A stretch of 37,247 bases of DNA from Maribacter polysiphoniae. Lineage in GTDB: Bacteria > Bacteroidota > Bacteroidia > Flavobacteriales > Flavobacteriaceae. The stretch covers positions 1 to 37,247 of the forward strand of contig NZ_QGGQ01000018.1 of the NCBI RefSeq assembly GCF_003148665.1, in the 5' to 3' direction. Each line of letters begins with the position of its first letter. The stretch's first letter is position 1. Position numbers and translations under genes: made by a program. Below, piece by piece: positions 16,551-25,970 of the stretch. Below the pieces are notes generated by a model that made no database searches, was not told the origin of the DNA, and saw nothing but the letters and a program-made list of their open reading frames with translations.

Positions 16551-16930
16551 TTTTTAATCTTTAATTTCCTGTAATCTGTTGGCGTATGTCCTACATGTTT
16601 TTTAAAAAAGGTGCTAAAATGATTTACTTCCCTAAATCCTAAGATTGTAGCTATGGTAGTAATTGACCAGTCATTTCTTTTGAGCAATGCCCTTGCTTCC
16701 TGAATAAAACGTTCATTTATATTTTGGGTAGTCGTTTTTCCAGTATACAACTTGACGGACCTATTCAAGTGATTTACATGAATATTTAAAATATCCGAAA
16801 AATCTGAGGCTTTGCGCAACTTTATGGGTTGTGTGTCCTCTGTGATGGGGAATTGTCCGCTCAGTTGCATCAAAAAATTTTGGGCTATTTGAATATAGGT
16901 TTTTTGATTTGTTGAGAGGGAAGAATCCAT
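16547..16930 (-). CDS. Short AraC-family protein: DNA-binding domain only
   Basis: 127 residues. Residues about 37-123 form an AraC/XylS double helix-turn-helix with the second motif WSITTIATILGFREVNHFST and FKKHVGHTPTDYRKLK. The usual sensing domain of about 170 residues is missing, and only about 35 residues precede the DNA-binding part. The reading frame is intact and the stop overlaps the flavodoxin start (ATGA), so it is either a genuine stand-alone regulator or an N-terminally truncated one; 42 bp separate it from the aldo/keto reductase. As a short protein it could modulate the full-length AraC at 29,019 or act constitutively. Confidence 0.8.
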   Translation of the reverse strand: MDSSLSTNQKTYIQIAQNFLMQLSGQFPITEDTQPIKLRKASDFSDILNIHVNHLNRSVKLYTGKTTTQNINERFIQEARALLKRNDWSITTIATILGFREVNHFSTFFKKHVGHTPTDYRKLKIKK

Positions 16931-16972
16931 ATTTTCAATATCGATAACTACAGTTTTTTTTGACGTATTCTT

Positions 16973-18109
<1,137 letters not shown>

Positions 18110-18141
18110 TTATCGTAATATTTTAAAACCCAAAAAATGGA

Positions 18142-19761
18142 CTAAATTCCCCGTGATTGCAGTTCGTTTCTCAATTTGACACCCTTTTCAATGACATCTA
18201 ATCTGGCTTTTCTTGGGTCTGGTTTTCCAACGGCTTCACCATCTAACTGTATATCCATAATTTCACCGTCATTTTTAGTATAAACTGGCCAGTTTGGTAA
18301 TCCTTCTCCATTCGGGTTTCCGGTCTTGGCGAAATTTACCCAGTATCCGTTCATAAGTTCCGCCACCTTCTTGTCCTCTGGAGTGGTCTCGGGATTGCCC
18401 CAACGTGCATCAAGATTATTAAACACATAACCAACTTCGGAACCATGGCCGGCACCGTATTTCATTCTTTCCTTCATAGGTTCGGGTACAAAACCAAAAT
18501 GGTAAATAAACGTAGGTTCCACTTTTTCCGCGAAAGCCCTAGCGGCAAAACGTCCAGGTTCTCCCCACACCCAATCGGTATTGAACTTAGTAATCACTTC
18601 CTCAAAATCTTTGGTGCCATCAGGGTCATAGGCCGCTTGTGCTTCCTCCTTAAACTCGCCAAAAAGTGAAAATAGTTCTTCTTTTGTTTTTCTGTTGTTG
18701 ACAAAACTACCTCCGATTTCGGCGCTGTTAGAACCGATCATCAATGGTATTTGAATTTGTCTACCAGCGTTATAGGCACTTTCAGCTGTTTCTACCACCA
18801 ATTTGCCATCCAAAATCGGTCCAGAATAAATTCTTGGCCCACCTTCACCATCCGTTTCTTGACCGCTATCCACAATTTCTTCTACAGGCAATGCACGCAG
18901 CTTGGCCAAGGCATCCGCATCGGTACCATCTATGCCATGTTTTTTGGCAAAGTTGATACCAATGGTTTCTGCCGATACAGGGTAAAAAGCACTTGCATTT
19001 TCTTCCTTTATTGGCCTTCCGGTAAGTACCCCATCACGGGCACCACCAGATTCGCTAATGGCTTTATGAAAAAGTCCTTTTGCACCTGGAATGGTCATTA
19101 AAGAGTGAACGGATACCCCACCTGCGGAAAAGCCGAATATGGTTACGTTATCAGGATTACCTCCAAAAGCGGCAATGTTCTTTTGCACCCATTGCAACGC
19201 TGCAATTTGGTCCATATAAGCATAGCTGCCTTTATGTTCTTCAGGATGTTCGGCGCTCAACGCTGGAAATGCAAAATGCCCCAAACGCCCCAAACGGTAA
19301 TTAATGGTGATTAAAACCACACCCTTCTTCGCAAATTCATCACCCGCGATTCCAGCTCCGGAACCACTTCCTCCAACAAAGCCCCCACCATGGATCCAAA
19401 CCATGACCGGCAGGTTCGCACCCGTATTTGCATCAGCGGGTTTCCACACATTCAGGTACAGGCAATCTTCGGATGAACCTTCACTAATGGTTCCCGGGGC
19501 ACCGCCCCATCCGGACTGTGCGCAGTTTGCACCGTACTCCGAAGCATCCAATTCACCTTCCCAGGGGGATAATGGTTGAGGGGCCTTCCAACGAAACTCA
19601 CCAACTGGAGGAGCCGCAAAGGGTATTGCTTTAAAGCTATCAACACCATCTTCATAGACGCCTCGAATTGCCCCTAATTCGGTCTTTACTTTGGGTGTAC
19701 TTTCTTGCGCGGAAATAGTAACTCCAAGGAGTACCAACAATCCTAATATGTATTTTTTCAT
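18142..19761 (-). CDS. Exported type B carboxylesterase
   Basis: 539 residues with a Sec signal (MKKYILGLLVLLGVTISAQE). It is a full carboxylesterase type B: the N-terminal GIPFA-like AIPFAAPPVGEFRWKAPQP, SEDCLYLN, oxyanion HGGG at 124-127, nucleophile elbow GFSAG with S212 and catalytic His in GAGHGSEVGYVF. It should cleave carboxylic esters in the periplasm or at the surface. Note that the elbow has F in place of the common E (GESAG). It lies 30 bp after the NTF2-like gene in the operon from 21,110. Substrate is unknown; the neighbours suggest an aromatic or phenolic ester, by inference only. Confidence 0.93.
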   Translation of the reverse strand: MKKYILGLLVLLGVTISAQESTPKVKTELGAIRGVYEDGVDSFKAIPFAAPPVGEFRWKAPQPLSPWEGELDASEYGANCAQSGWGGAPGTISEGSSEDCLYLNVWKPADANTGANLPVMVWIHGGGFVGGSGSGAGIAGDEFAKKGVVLITINYRLGRLGHFAFPALSAEHPEEHKGSYAYMDQIAALQWVQKNIAAFGGNPDNVTIFGFSAGGVSVHSLMTIPGAKGLFHKAISESGGARDGVLTGRPIKEENASAFYPVSAETIGINFAKKHGIDGTDADALAKLRALPVEEIVDSGQETDGEGGPRIYSGPILDGKLVVETAESAYNAGRQIQIPLMIGSNSAEIGGSFVNNRKTKEELFSLFGEFKEEAQAAYDPDGTKDFEEVITKFNTDWVWGEPGRFAARAFAEKVEPTFIYHFGFVPEPMKERMKYGAGHGSEVGYVFNNLDARWGNPETTPEDKKVAELMNGYWVNFAKTGNPNGEGLPNWPVYTKNDGEIMDIQLDGEAVGKPDPRKARLDVIEKGVKLRNELQSRGI

Positions 19762-19791
19762 TTGAGTGTTTATTAAGTTGCGTTGTTCAAG

Positions 19792-20238
19792 TTATTCCCT
19801 TGTCATTGTTTTGCTAAAGGTCAGATCGGCCAATTTCCAAGTGTTATCCTCCTTTACATAAACCTCCGTTACCATAAAGGGATTGGTCACTTCATTGCTA
19901 CCGACTACGGCCAAGAGTGTAATTTGGTTCCAAAGTATAACGGTATTATCATTCAAGACTTCAACCATGACTTCATGGACATCGGCTTTTTTATAGTGGA
20001 TGAACCCACCTCTAATGATTTCTACTTCGCGGTCCTTTCCCCACGTGCCGCCCATGTGGACGAACTTGGCTTTATCATGAAAAAGGCCTTCCAATTTATC
20101 GGCATCCTTATCGGCCATCCATTGCCATTTTTGGGTGGACAGCTCTCTGATTTCCTTTTCTAAATCAGTCGATTGGGCAAGGGCGACTTTTCCTGTGATG
20201 AGCATAATCAATAGACTTAGTATAATTTTCCTGTTCAT
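19792..20238 (-). CDS. Exported NTF2-like (DUF4440/SnoaL-type) protein
   Basis: 148 residues with a Sec signal (MNRKIILSLLIMLITGKVALAQ). The rest is one NTF2-like cone domain: helix EKEIRELSTQKWQWMADKD, then FVHMGGTWGKDREVEII and a C-terminal beta sheet ending WKLADLTFS. Members act as small isomerases, hydrolases or ligand binders. It is clearly paralogous over its whole mature length to the C-terminal half of the cupin fusion encoded 26 bp upstream (shared pattern W.WMA.KD.DKL..LFHDK..FVHM.G.W.KDRE.EII), so it arose by tandem duplication. Confidence 0.85.
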   Translation of the reverse strand: MNRKIILSLLIMLITGKVALAQSTDLEKEIRELSTQKWQWMADKDADKLEGLFHDKAKFVHMGGTWGKDREVEIIRGGFIHYKKADVHEVMVEVLNDNTVILWNQITLLAVVGSNEVTNPFMVTEVYVKEDNTWKLADLTFSKTMTRE

Positions 20239-20264
20239 TTTTATAAATTATTTGTTCTGAAGTA

Positions 20265-21110
20265 TTAATGCGCAATTTCATGGGTATCACGAACGCTGCT
20301 AAAGGTAAGGTCCAATAATTTCCAATCGTCGCCTTCTTTTTTATAGAATTCGGTCACGGTAAATTCATTGGATACATCGTTACCACGAACATGAGCCATA
20401 AGTGTTATTCTGTTCCAAAGTACCACGGTATTGTCATCAAAAGTTTCCACGACCACATCGTGTACATCGGCATTTTTATACCAAATACTTCCCGTCTCGA
20501 TGATTTCCAATTCCCTGTCCTTTTTCCAGGAGCCGCTCATGTGTACAAACCTTGATTTGTCATGAAACAAATTGGTCAACTTGTCCACATCCTTTTCGGC
20601 CATCCATTTCCATTTGGCCTTGGAAAGTTCCTTAATCTCATTTTCAAGACTTGAACTGTTAATTTCAGGAAGCGGTATGTTGTTATAGTCCTCAACACTA
20701 AGTTCGTCTGTCCATTGGGTAGGTGTAGGCCCGCCTATCGCCAAATAGGTTACTGCACTTTTAGGAGTGGCACCATGCCAATGTTCTACATTGGGAAGGC
20801 ATTTGATTACATCACCAGCGCGCACTACTTGTACTTCCTTTCCTTTTTCCTGATAAAAACCAACGCCGCTAGTGATCAACAATTGTTGGCCGTCTGGATG
20901 TAAATGCCAATTGAGAAATGCTCCAGGTGCTGAAACCGCTTGGGCTACGTTATGTTTAAAAATTTCATCAGCATCTACAACATGCGTTAGCCAAATATCA
21001 CCGGTATGGTGTACGTTTTTCGCTTTTGCCCCCATGGGAAAAATAGCTTCTTGCGCAAAGGAAGATATGCTTAGCACACCTATAAAGAAGCCTATCAATA
21101 ATGCTCTCAT
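20265..21110 (-). CDS. Exported cupin fused to an NTF2-like domain
   Basis: 281 residues with a Sec signal (MRALLIGFFIGVLSISSFAQ). Residues about 22-140 are a small cupin with metal ligands in NWHLHPDGQ (His, His, Gln) and HWHGA (His), the pattern of manganese cupins such as the hydroxynitrile lyase-like group. Residues about 150-281 are an NTF2-like domain paralogous to the next gene. The stand-alone cupin at 25,485 is a close relative of the cupin half (shared GFYQEKG/GYYQEKG, GDV.KC..N..HWHGA). It is the first gene of the operon, 42 bp after the predicted -7 box. It may be a metal-dependent lyase, isomerase or oxygenase; activity unknown. Confidence 0.85.
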   Translation of the reverse strand: MRALLIGFFIGVLSISSFAQEAIFPMGAKAKNVHHTGDIWLTHVVDADEIFKHNVAQAVSAPGAFLNWHLHPDGQQLLITSGVGFYQEKGKEVQVVRAGDVIKCLPNVEHWHGATPKSAVTYLAIGGPTPTQWTDELSVEDYNNIPLPEINSSSLENEIKELSKAKWKWMAEKDVDKLTNLFHDKSRFVHMSGSWKKDRELEIIETGSIWYKNADVHDVVVETFDDNTVVLWNRITLMAHVRGNDVSNEFTVTEFYKKEGDDWKLLDLTFSSVRDTHEIAH

Positions 21111-21151
21111 TTTGTTTTATTTAATTGTTTTAAATTATAAATTACCTTTTC

Positions 21152-21217
21152 CAAAGCTATGGTATAATTTATAGGATAGGCTTACCACAATTACGGAATT
21201 ACCTACCATTATTACGG
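21152..21217 (-). promoter_or_regulatory. Tandem AraC-type operator and promoter of the cupin-to-IorB operon
   Basis: Two direct repeats TACCACAATTACGG (21,183-21,196) and TACCATTATTACGG (21,204-21,217) are 21 bp apart, two helical turns. On the minus strand 23 nt beyond them stands TAGCTTTG (21,152-21,159), an exact TAnnTTTG -7 box. The same arrangement with the same distances occurs at 28,887-28,952. Binding by the AraC protein encoded at 29,019 is inferred. Confidence 0.75.
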
Positions 21218-21394
21218 ATTACAGGAGTATAAACCATTTGTTCACAAAGCATTAACTAAATTCGAACAACAGTTTTCTTCAATGTCCAATACAAAAGATT
21301 AGATATGGGTCGATGATTATTCTTCCAAATATAAATTTAGGTACAGCGTATCCACCGAATGGTGAACATGATTTAACAGAAGGAAGTTAGATGA

Positions 21395-21562
21395 AAGAAA
21401 AACATTCAGGATAACCTGATTCATGTAGCGAAACAAAAAATATTTGCCCCTGTTAAATCGTTAAGTGAAATTACATGCGACCTTGGTTTTAAATACCCAC
21501 AGCACTTCACAAGACTTTTTAAGAAAAAGTGTGGTACACACCTCTGGAGTATCAGATTTTGA
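21395..21562 (+). pseudogene. Relic of an AraC-family regulator (C-terminal end)
   Basis: The + strand reads NIQDNLIHVAKQKIF.., then KSLSEITCDLGFKYPQHFTR, followed by LFKKKCG and a stop at 21,560. This aligns with residues 249-293 of the intact AraC protein at 29,019 (YIQNKLIEVAKERVF.., KSVSEIAYELGFKYPQHFTR). It opens after a stop at 21,392 and has no start, sensing domain or first helix-turn-helix; the C-terminal end is out of frame. It lies 180 bp from the duplicated operator, in the same orientation relative to it as the intact gene is to its own. It is a dead copy of the regulator gene. Confidence 0.8.
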
Positions 21563-21629
21563 ATTAAACCATGATACTTTCCTCGACCATTTAAAAAATA
21601 CTGATTTAAAAAAAATCTTAACTAGCTTT

Positions 21630-22421
21630 TTAACTTATACTATCCAAAGTTGTAACCTGTCTTGTCAAGAACGCTATCGATTTTTCCAATATATAATGGG
21701 GAACTTCCTTATGAGGGGAATGGCCTATTTTTGGGATTATGAGCTTCTGGGATAGACCGACCGTATTATTAACAATACTTTGCACTTGTTTTAGTGTACC
21801 ATATTCATCATCTTCTCCTTGAATTACCAAGACAGGACAAACGATATTCTTTAAATAAGATTCGATGTTCCAATCCTTAAAATCTTCCCGTAACCATGTT
21901 TGGGTCCAGGCCATGAACATGGCTTCGGTCTTGTCGCCATGGTATTTGGTTAATCTTGCCTTTAAGTCGGTCGTTTTGTATAATTCAACCGCCTGCTCAA
22001 TACCTTTTATGGTTATATCCTCTACAAAAACATGGGCACCCTCGGAGATTACTCCTTTAATTTTATCTGGATATTTAGCTGCCATTAAAAGGGCAATAGA
22101 TCCGCCATCACTATGTCCAAAAAGTACTGCATTTTCTATTCCCCAAGAATCCATGAGGTCATTTAAAATGTCGGCTTCAATTTCCATATAATCAAGTCCG
22201 CGAATATGAGATACAAAAGGACCGGATTTTCCATATCCCAGACGGTCATATACGATAACATTGCAGTTTAGTACTTGGCCCAGTTTCTGGGGAAAAGCCC
22301 TCCAAAGTGCTATACAACCCAAGGAATCGTGCAAAAACACAAGTGTGGACTTTTTTGGGTCACCATCAAATTTTATCCAGGAAATGGAGTCTATCAATGG
22401 TAATCTAAGTATTTTTTTCAT
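21630..22421 (-). CDS. Alpha/beta hydrolase, cytosolic
   Basis: 263 residues without signal peptide. The fold is clear: oxyanion region LVFLHDSLG, YDRLGYGKS, nucleophile elbow GHSDGG with S104, Asp in VIQGEDDEYG and catalytic His in IGHSPH. It resembles esterases, lactonases or C-C bond hydrolases of aromatic ring-cleavage pathways, but the substrate is not predictable. It is the last gene of the operon starting at 28,788, 24 bp after the ConA-like protein, and its end faces the AraC relic. No terminator was seen after it. Confidence 0.88.
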   Translation of the reverse strand: MKKILRLPLIDSISWIKFDGDPKKSTLVFLHDSLGCIALWRAFPQKLGQVLNCNVIVYDRLGYGKSGPFVSHIRGLDYMEIEADILNDLMDSWGIENAVLFGHSDGGSIALLMAAKYPDKIKGVISEGAHVFVEDITIKGIEQAVELYKTTDLKARLTKYHGDKTEAMFMAWTQTWLREDFKDWNIESYLKNIVCPVLVIQGEDDEYGTLKQVQSIVNNTVGLSQKLIIPKIGHSPHKEVPHYILEKSIAFLTRQVTTLDSIS

Positions 22422-22445
22422 GAAAAATTGACTAAAACTGTTATG

Positions 22446-23192
22446 CTAAATATCATCTATCTTTATATTATTTTTCTGGTCTTTCTTGAAAGCTCGTTTG
22501 GTTACCTTTAGATGCTTAAAATAGCCAATAGTTCCTACATCTACATACAATCCCACATAACCTTTCTTGTTTTTCCCTAACATTTTATTCACAATGAACG
22601 ACGAATATTTCATGTCATTAATAAACATTTCGGCTGTTTCCCCGTTAACTTCAATTCTCATTGTAATCCATTCATTAAGGGTTACAGGAGCCGAACCTTC
22701 GTATGTTCCCTCTGGAAAATCATCTCGTAAGGTTTGAAATTTATAATCAGGATATGAGAAATATTGTACAGTATGGTTTCTTGCATACTGGTTATTGATT
22801 CTTCCTACTTTGGGACGTAAATAAATGGATTCAAAAGCCGAATCGTCTTCTTTAATCCTGAAATACACTCCGATGAAACCTGCTGCTGGCGGGTACGGAG
22901 ATGGATCTTGAATCTGGCTATACATTTTCACTTCTATGGTACCATTTTCAAAATCATCTAGATCAACAAGACGGGCATAGTGCGTTTCATCCACAGTTTC
23001 TTCCAAGCGATCGGCATCAAAAGGCAATGCCTCTAGATCCCGTTCAATTTTCAAAACTTTTTTACCTTCAAATTTGATAATGGAGCCCGTAACATTATGA
23101 AGTTCGAAGGCTTGATTTTTAAGTTTTAGAGTTTGGCCAAAGCTGTTAATGGTCCAAATACTAAAAAGGAAAAATAGAATATTATTTTTCAT
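22446..23192 (-). CDS. Exported ConA/LamG-like protein, function unknown
   Basis: 248 residues with a Sec signal (MKNNILFFLFSIWTINSFGQ). The mature part is beta-rich with features of concanavalin-like jelly rolls of the DUF1080/LamG type: FENGTIEVKMYSQ, AGFIGVYFRIKEDDSAFESI, and NEWITMRIEVNGETAEMFIN. Such domains bind or cleave carbohydrates, or serve as bystander domains. No catalytic residues can be assigned. A gap of 85 bp follows the Crp-like regulator gene, the widest in the operon, so an internal promoter is possible. Confidence 0.7.
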   Translation of the reverse strand: MKNNILFFLFSIWTINSFGQTLKLKNQAFELHNVTGSIIKFEGKKVLKIERDLEALPFDADRLEETVDETHYARLVDLDDFENGTIEVKMYSQIQDPSPYPPAAGFIGVYFRIKEDDSAFESIYLRPKVGRINNQYARNHTVQYFSYPDYKFQTLRDDFPEGTYEGSAPVTLNEWITMRIEVNGETAEMFINDMKYSSFIVNKMLGKNKKGYVGLYVDVGTIGYFKHLKVTKRAFKKDQKNNIKIDDI

Positions 23193-23277
23193 GGTTTTGA
23201 CTTAAAGTTTACAACCACAAAAATCGGTAGGCATAAACCTTTTACCCTTAAACTAGTTTAAGAAATAGGACCGAATG

Positions 23278-23886
23278 TTATTTCTTGGTTTTTCCTTGTA
23301 CCATCTCTTTTCGGATCATACTCAAAAATTCTGGAGTAATGCCCAAATAGGACGCAATCTGCGTGTTAGGGAGTCTTGTCGCCAAATTCGGATATTTCTC
23401 ATAGAAATAGGTATACCGTTGCTGTGCCGTTGAACTGATATTCTGAAAGACCCGGTTTTGAAGTTCTACATATTTTTCTTCGGTAATGACTTTAAAAACG
23501 CGGTCCAGCTTCGGAATGTTTACATATAAATGGTACAGGTCTTGTTGCGCTATTTGTATAACTTCTGAGGGCTCAATAGCCTGAATATTCGATTCACCAG
23601 GTTTGGCTTCATGAAAACTGGTAATATCATATATCCAATCGTTTTCGGCAGCAAAAAGTATATTGTGTTCCTTTCCGCTTGGGTCAATACCGTAAAGACG
23701 AAGTACCCCTTTAACCACAAAAGTGTAATGTCTACATATATCCCCATTGACCAATAAATGTTCTCGACGTTTAAGTTTGCGTCGGGAAATCCTACTTTCA
23801 ATCAATGAAATTTCAACTTCTTCAAAAGGGAGGTAGGTTTCAAAATGTGCTATTAGCGGTGTGGATTTCATTACCGAAAAATACAC
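23278..23886 (-). CDS. Crp/Fnr-family regulator
   Basis: 202 residues. A cyclic-nucleotide-binding-like beta-roll (about 30-125: REHLLVNGDICRHYTFVVKG, LRLYGIDPSGKEHNILFAAE) and a long dimer helix (about 130-160) are followed by a short C-terminal helix-turn-helix (TRLPNTQIASYLGITPEFLSMIRKEM). This layout is the common Bacteroidota type whose ligand is generally unknown; no Fe-S cysteines are present. It stands inside the operon between the monooxygenase and the ConA-like protein, so it may sense a pathway product. ATG 23,886 is used, but the Met at residue 6 (23,871) is an equally likely start. Confidence 0.88.
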   Translation of the reverse strand: MYFSVMKSTPLIAHFETYLPFEEVEISLIESRISRRKLKRREHLLVNGDICRHYTFVVKGVLRLYGIDPSGKEHNILFAAENDWIYDITSFHEAKPGESNIQAIEPSEVIQIAQQDLYHLYVNIPKLDRVFKVITEEKYVELQNRVFQNISSTAQQRYTYFYEKYPNLATRLPNTQIASYLGITPEFLSMIRKEMVQGKTKK

Positions 23887-23911
23887 TATTCTCTGTATTT
23901 ATAAATCGGAA

Positions 23912-24340
23912 TCAATTTATTTTGTCAAAAACCATCGACATAGATTCAGGATCAATAGCTTTCATATCAATCAGTTTTAAATCTTTTACCATTTCTGCTG
24001 TGGTTGTTTTATACATTTGAAAATGAGGTGTTTTCAAATGCGATTCGTAAGCTTCCTTATTTGCATAAATTTCCAATAGTCGTATCTGTGTAGGATTTTC
24101 CTTTTGAAACATGGGGTAAATACAGATTACTCCGGGCTCCAGCCTAAGTGATGCTTCCGATTCCTCTTTCAGTATCTCTAAATATTCATCCAAATAGTCC
24201 GTCCCAATTTCAAGTTCCGCAATGCGAACCATCATTTTGCCTTGATCAATATCCGCTTTTAGGGCATCATCGCTTTGCCCGAAACCAATTAAAGACAGAT
24301 GCAGTAATACCAATAACAGCCCCAATTTTTTAGTCAGCAT
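23912..24340 (-). CDS. Exported ABM-type quinol monooxygenase-like protein
   Basis: 142 residues with a Sec signal (MLTKKLGLLLVLLHLSLIGFGQ). The mature part is a single antibiotic-biosynthesis-monooxygenase (dimeric alpha+beta barrel) domain: MMVRIAELEIGTDYLDEYLE, then SLRLEPGVICIYPM, RLLEIYANKEAYESHLKTPHF. Cytosolic relatives such as YgiN oxidise quinols without cofactor; LsrG-like relatives are isomerases. Export of this fold is uncommon. The gene is 4 bp downstream of the alpha/beta hydrolase gene, so the two are tightly coupled. Confidence 0.88.
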   Translation of the reverse strand: MLTKKLGLLLVLLHLSLIGFGQSDDALKADIDQGKMMVRIAELEIGTDYLDEYLEILKEESEASLRLEPGVICIYPMFQKENPTQIRLLEIYANKEAYESHLKTPHFQMYKTTTAEMVKDLKLIDMKAIDPESMSMVFDKIN

Positions 24341-24344
24341 AGTG

Positions 24345-25442
24345 TCATTTTTTATCCAACCCTTTTTCTTTTAGCCATTCCGCTAACAATACGGCCACCT
24401 TTTCATTGTTCAGGTCGGACATTGGAAAATGGGTATTTCCCTTTAGGCGCTTTTCTGGAAGGTGTACCAATGTGGCATCACCCCCATGCTTGTTCACCGT
24501 GGCCGTCCAAAGCTTTGCCATTTGCAAGGCGGCTCGCCATTGTTCCTGACCAGGATGCGCTACAGGTTCTATGGGTATATAATCCCCATAATAGATAACA
24601 ATGGGTATTTCCGTCAATCGTTTAAAAACTGTCATGGGCACGCCTCTTGCACTTAATGCTCCTCCCGCATAAGGTATGGTCTCAGGGACTTCCCCTTCCG
24701 GAAAGACAAAATTACTACCGGGTTCATAGGATGCAATGCCTTTGATGTTCCTATTTTTTAAGGCCGTCAACCAACCTTGGCCACCACTATGGGAATGGGT
24801 GACCAAAACACCTGGTCCAATCTTATCGAACAGCGTGGAAACCGCCTCTATGTTAAGGTTAATGTTCAATGGTCCCGTATCCGGTGTAATTTGCCTAAAG
24901 AACTGGTTCAGCGCCTCTGGGTCTTCGGAAAACTGAACATCTGGATAAAATGTGCTTCCCGTCCCCAATCTGAATATCCCAAACCACAACTGATCATCCG
25001 TGGCTGCCGAAATCGTAGTAGGTTCCGTACTCCTCCCTGATAATCCCCTACGGGGCTGGTCAATAAGGTATATGGGGAAATTACGCCTCAAAAATAGCGT
25101 TTGAAACCCCTCCCTGCCATCTGGGGTCGTTTGCCAAGTACGCATGCTCTGTCCATATCCATGCCAAAAAACCAAGGGTAATTTTTTTGCACTATCAGGA
25201 ATTTGATAAAAAACAGTGGCATGGTCTCCATGCAAGGTTTGTCCTTCGGTAGCCTGATTGGAAGGGTTGAATGCCCCCTGGGCAATTGGGTCAAAAGTAC
25301 CGGGGCTGGTTTTAACGCTACCGCCCACGGTAAAACTGCCTTGTTCTACAAGGGTAATGGGCTGCTTTTGAGCATAAGCATCATTTACCAATAATTGAAC
25401 TATTAAAAGCAATAACAATGTTGTCTTGATATTTTTCATCAC
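24345..25442 (-). CDS. Exported alpha/beta hydrolase with SHSGG elbow
   Basis: 365 residues with a Sec signal (MKNIKTTLLLLLIVQLLVNDAYAQ). Alpha/beta-hydrolase features are LVFWHGYGQS (oxyanion region), YLIDQPRRGLSG, nucleophile elbow THSHSGG with S219, and the late His in KGNTHFP. The elbow has Ser where most families have Gly (G-x-S-x-G), as in a known group of secreted esterases. No metal sites or lid domain are evident. It lies 42 bp after the cupin gene and 4 bp before the monooxygenase gene. Substrate unknown; an ester or lactone is most likely. Confidence 0.88.
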   Translation of the reverse strand: MMKNIKTTLLLLLIVQLLVNDAYAQKQPITLVEQGSFTVGGSVKTSPGTFDPIAQGAFNPSNQATEGQTLHGDHATVFYQIPDSAKKLPLVFWHGYGQSMRTWQTTPDGREGFQTLFLRRNFPIYLIDQPRRGLSGRSTEPTTISAATDDQLWFGIFRLGTGSTFYPDVQFSEDPEALNQFFRQITPDTGPLNINLNIEAVSTLFDKIGPGVLVTHSHSGGQGWLTALKNRNIKGIASYEPGSNFVFPEGEVPETIPYAGGALSARGVPMTVFKRLTEIPIVIYYGDYIPIEPVAHPGQEQWRAALQMAKLWTATVNKHGGDATLVHLPEKRLKGNTHFPMSDLNNEKVAVLLAEWLKEKGLDKK

Positions 25443-25484
25443 TAAAATTTTATTAATTTGAAAGTATAGAGGTACTTCTTAATT

Positions 25485-25970
25485 TCAATTTAAATATTGT
25501 TCTTCGGTCACAGGATGTAGCCATTCCGTTGGACCGTCAACTCTGCTTGTTATAGCGATTTGTATGAACGGTTTTTCTGCGCTTGCACCGTGCCAATGCG
25601 GAGTGTTTGCAGGGCATTTGACCACATCGCCTTTTCGTAGTATTCTTTTCTCACTCCCTTTTTCCTGATAGTAGCCTTCGCCATCTAAAGACATAATAAT
25701 CTGTCCGTTGGGATGTGAATGCCAGTTGGACCTAGCCCCGGGATCAAAGGTTACCGTTCCCACTGAATTTTGGTTCAAACTATCCGCCATCACTTGCATA
25801 TGTACCCATACATCCCCAATGAAATTATTGTTCGTGACCTTTTCCCCTTTAGGAAAAATCAATTCTTGTTGGGAATTCAAATCGACGGTTTGATTTTTCT
25901 CGGCTGCTTGCTTGCAGGAAAATATAAATGTTCCCATCAATATAATCGCTAAAAGATTTTTTCTGTTCAT
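25485..25970 (-). CDS. Cupin lipoprotein, hydroxynitrile-lyase-like
   Basis: 161 residues with a lipoprotein signal (MNRKNLLAIILMGTFIFSCK, lipobox Cys 19), so it is anchored in a membrane facing the periplasm. The mature part is one small cupin: metal ligands in NWHSHPNGQ (His, His, Gln) and HWHGA (His), with GYYQEKG and GDVVKCPANTP between. The three-His-plus-Gln set is that of manganese cupins with hydroxynitrile lyase activity (the Granulicella GtHNL group), although most members have no known substrate. Its start overlaps the end of the preceding hydrolase gene by 4 bases. Confidence 0.9.
   Translation of the reverse strand: MNRKNLLAIILMGTFIFSCKQAAEKNQTVDLNSQQELIFPKGEKVTNNNFIGDVWVHMQVMADSLNQNSVGTVTFDPGARSNWHSHPNGQIIMSLDGEGYYQEKGSEKRILRKGDVVKCPANTPHWHGASAEKPFIQIAITSRVDGPTEWLHPVTEEQYLN

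Noticed and set aside
21300-21390. Frame WVDDYSSKYKFRYSVSTEW between operator and AraC relic as a transposase or gene remnant
   Set aside because: Too short and no family recognised; it does not align with the N-terminus of the intact AraC protein either.
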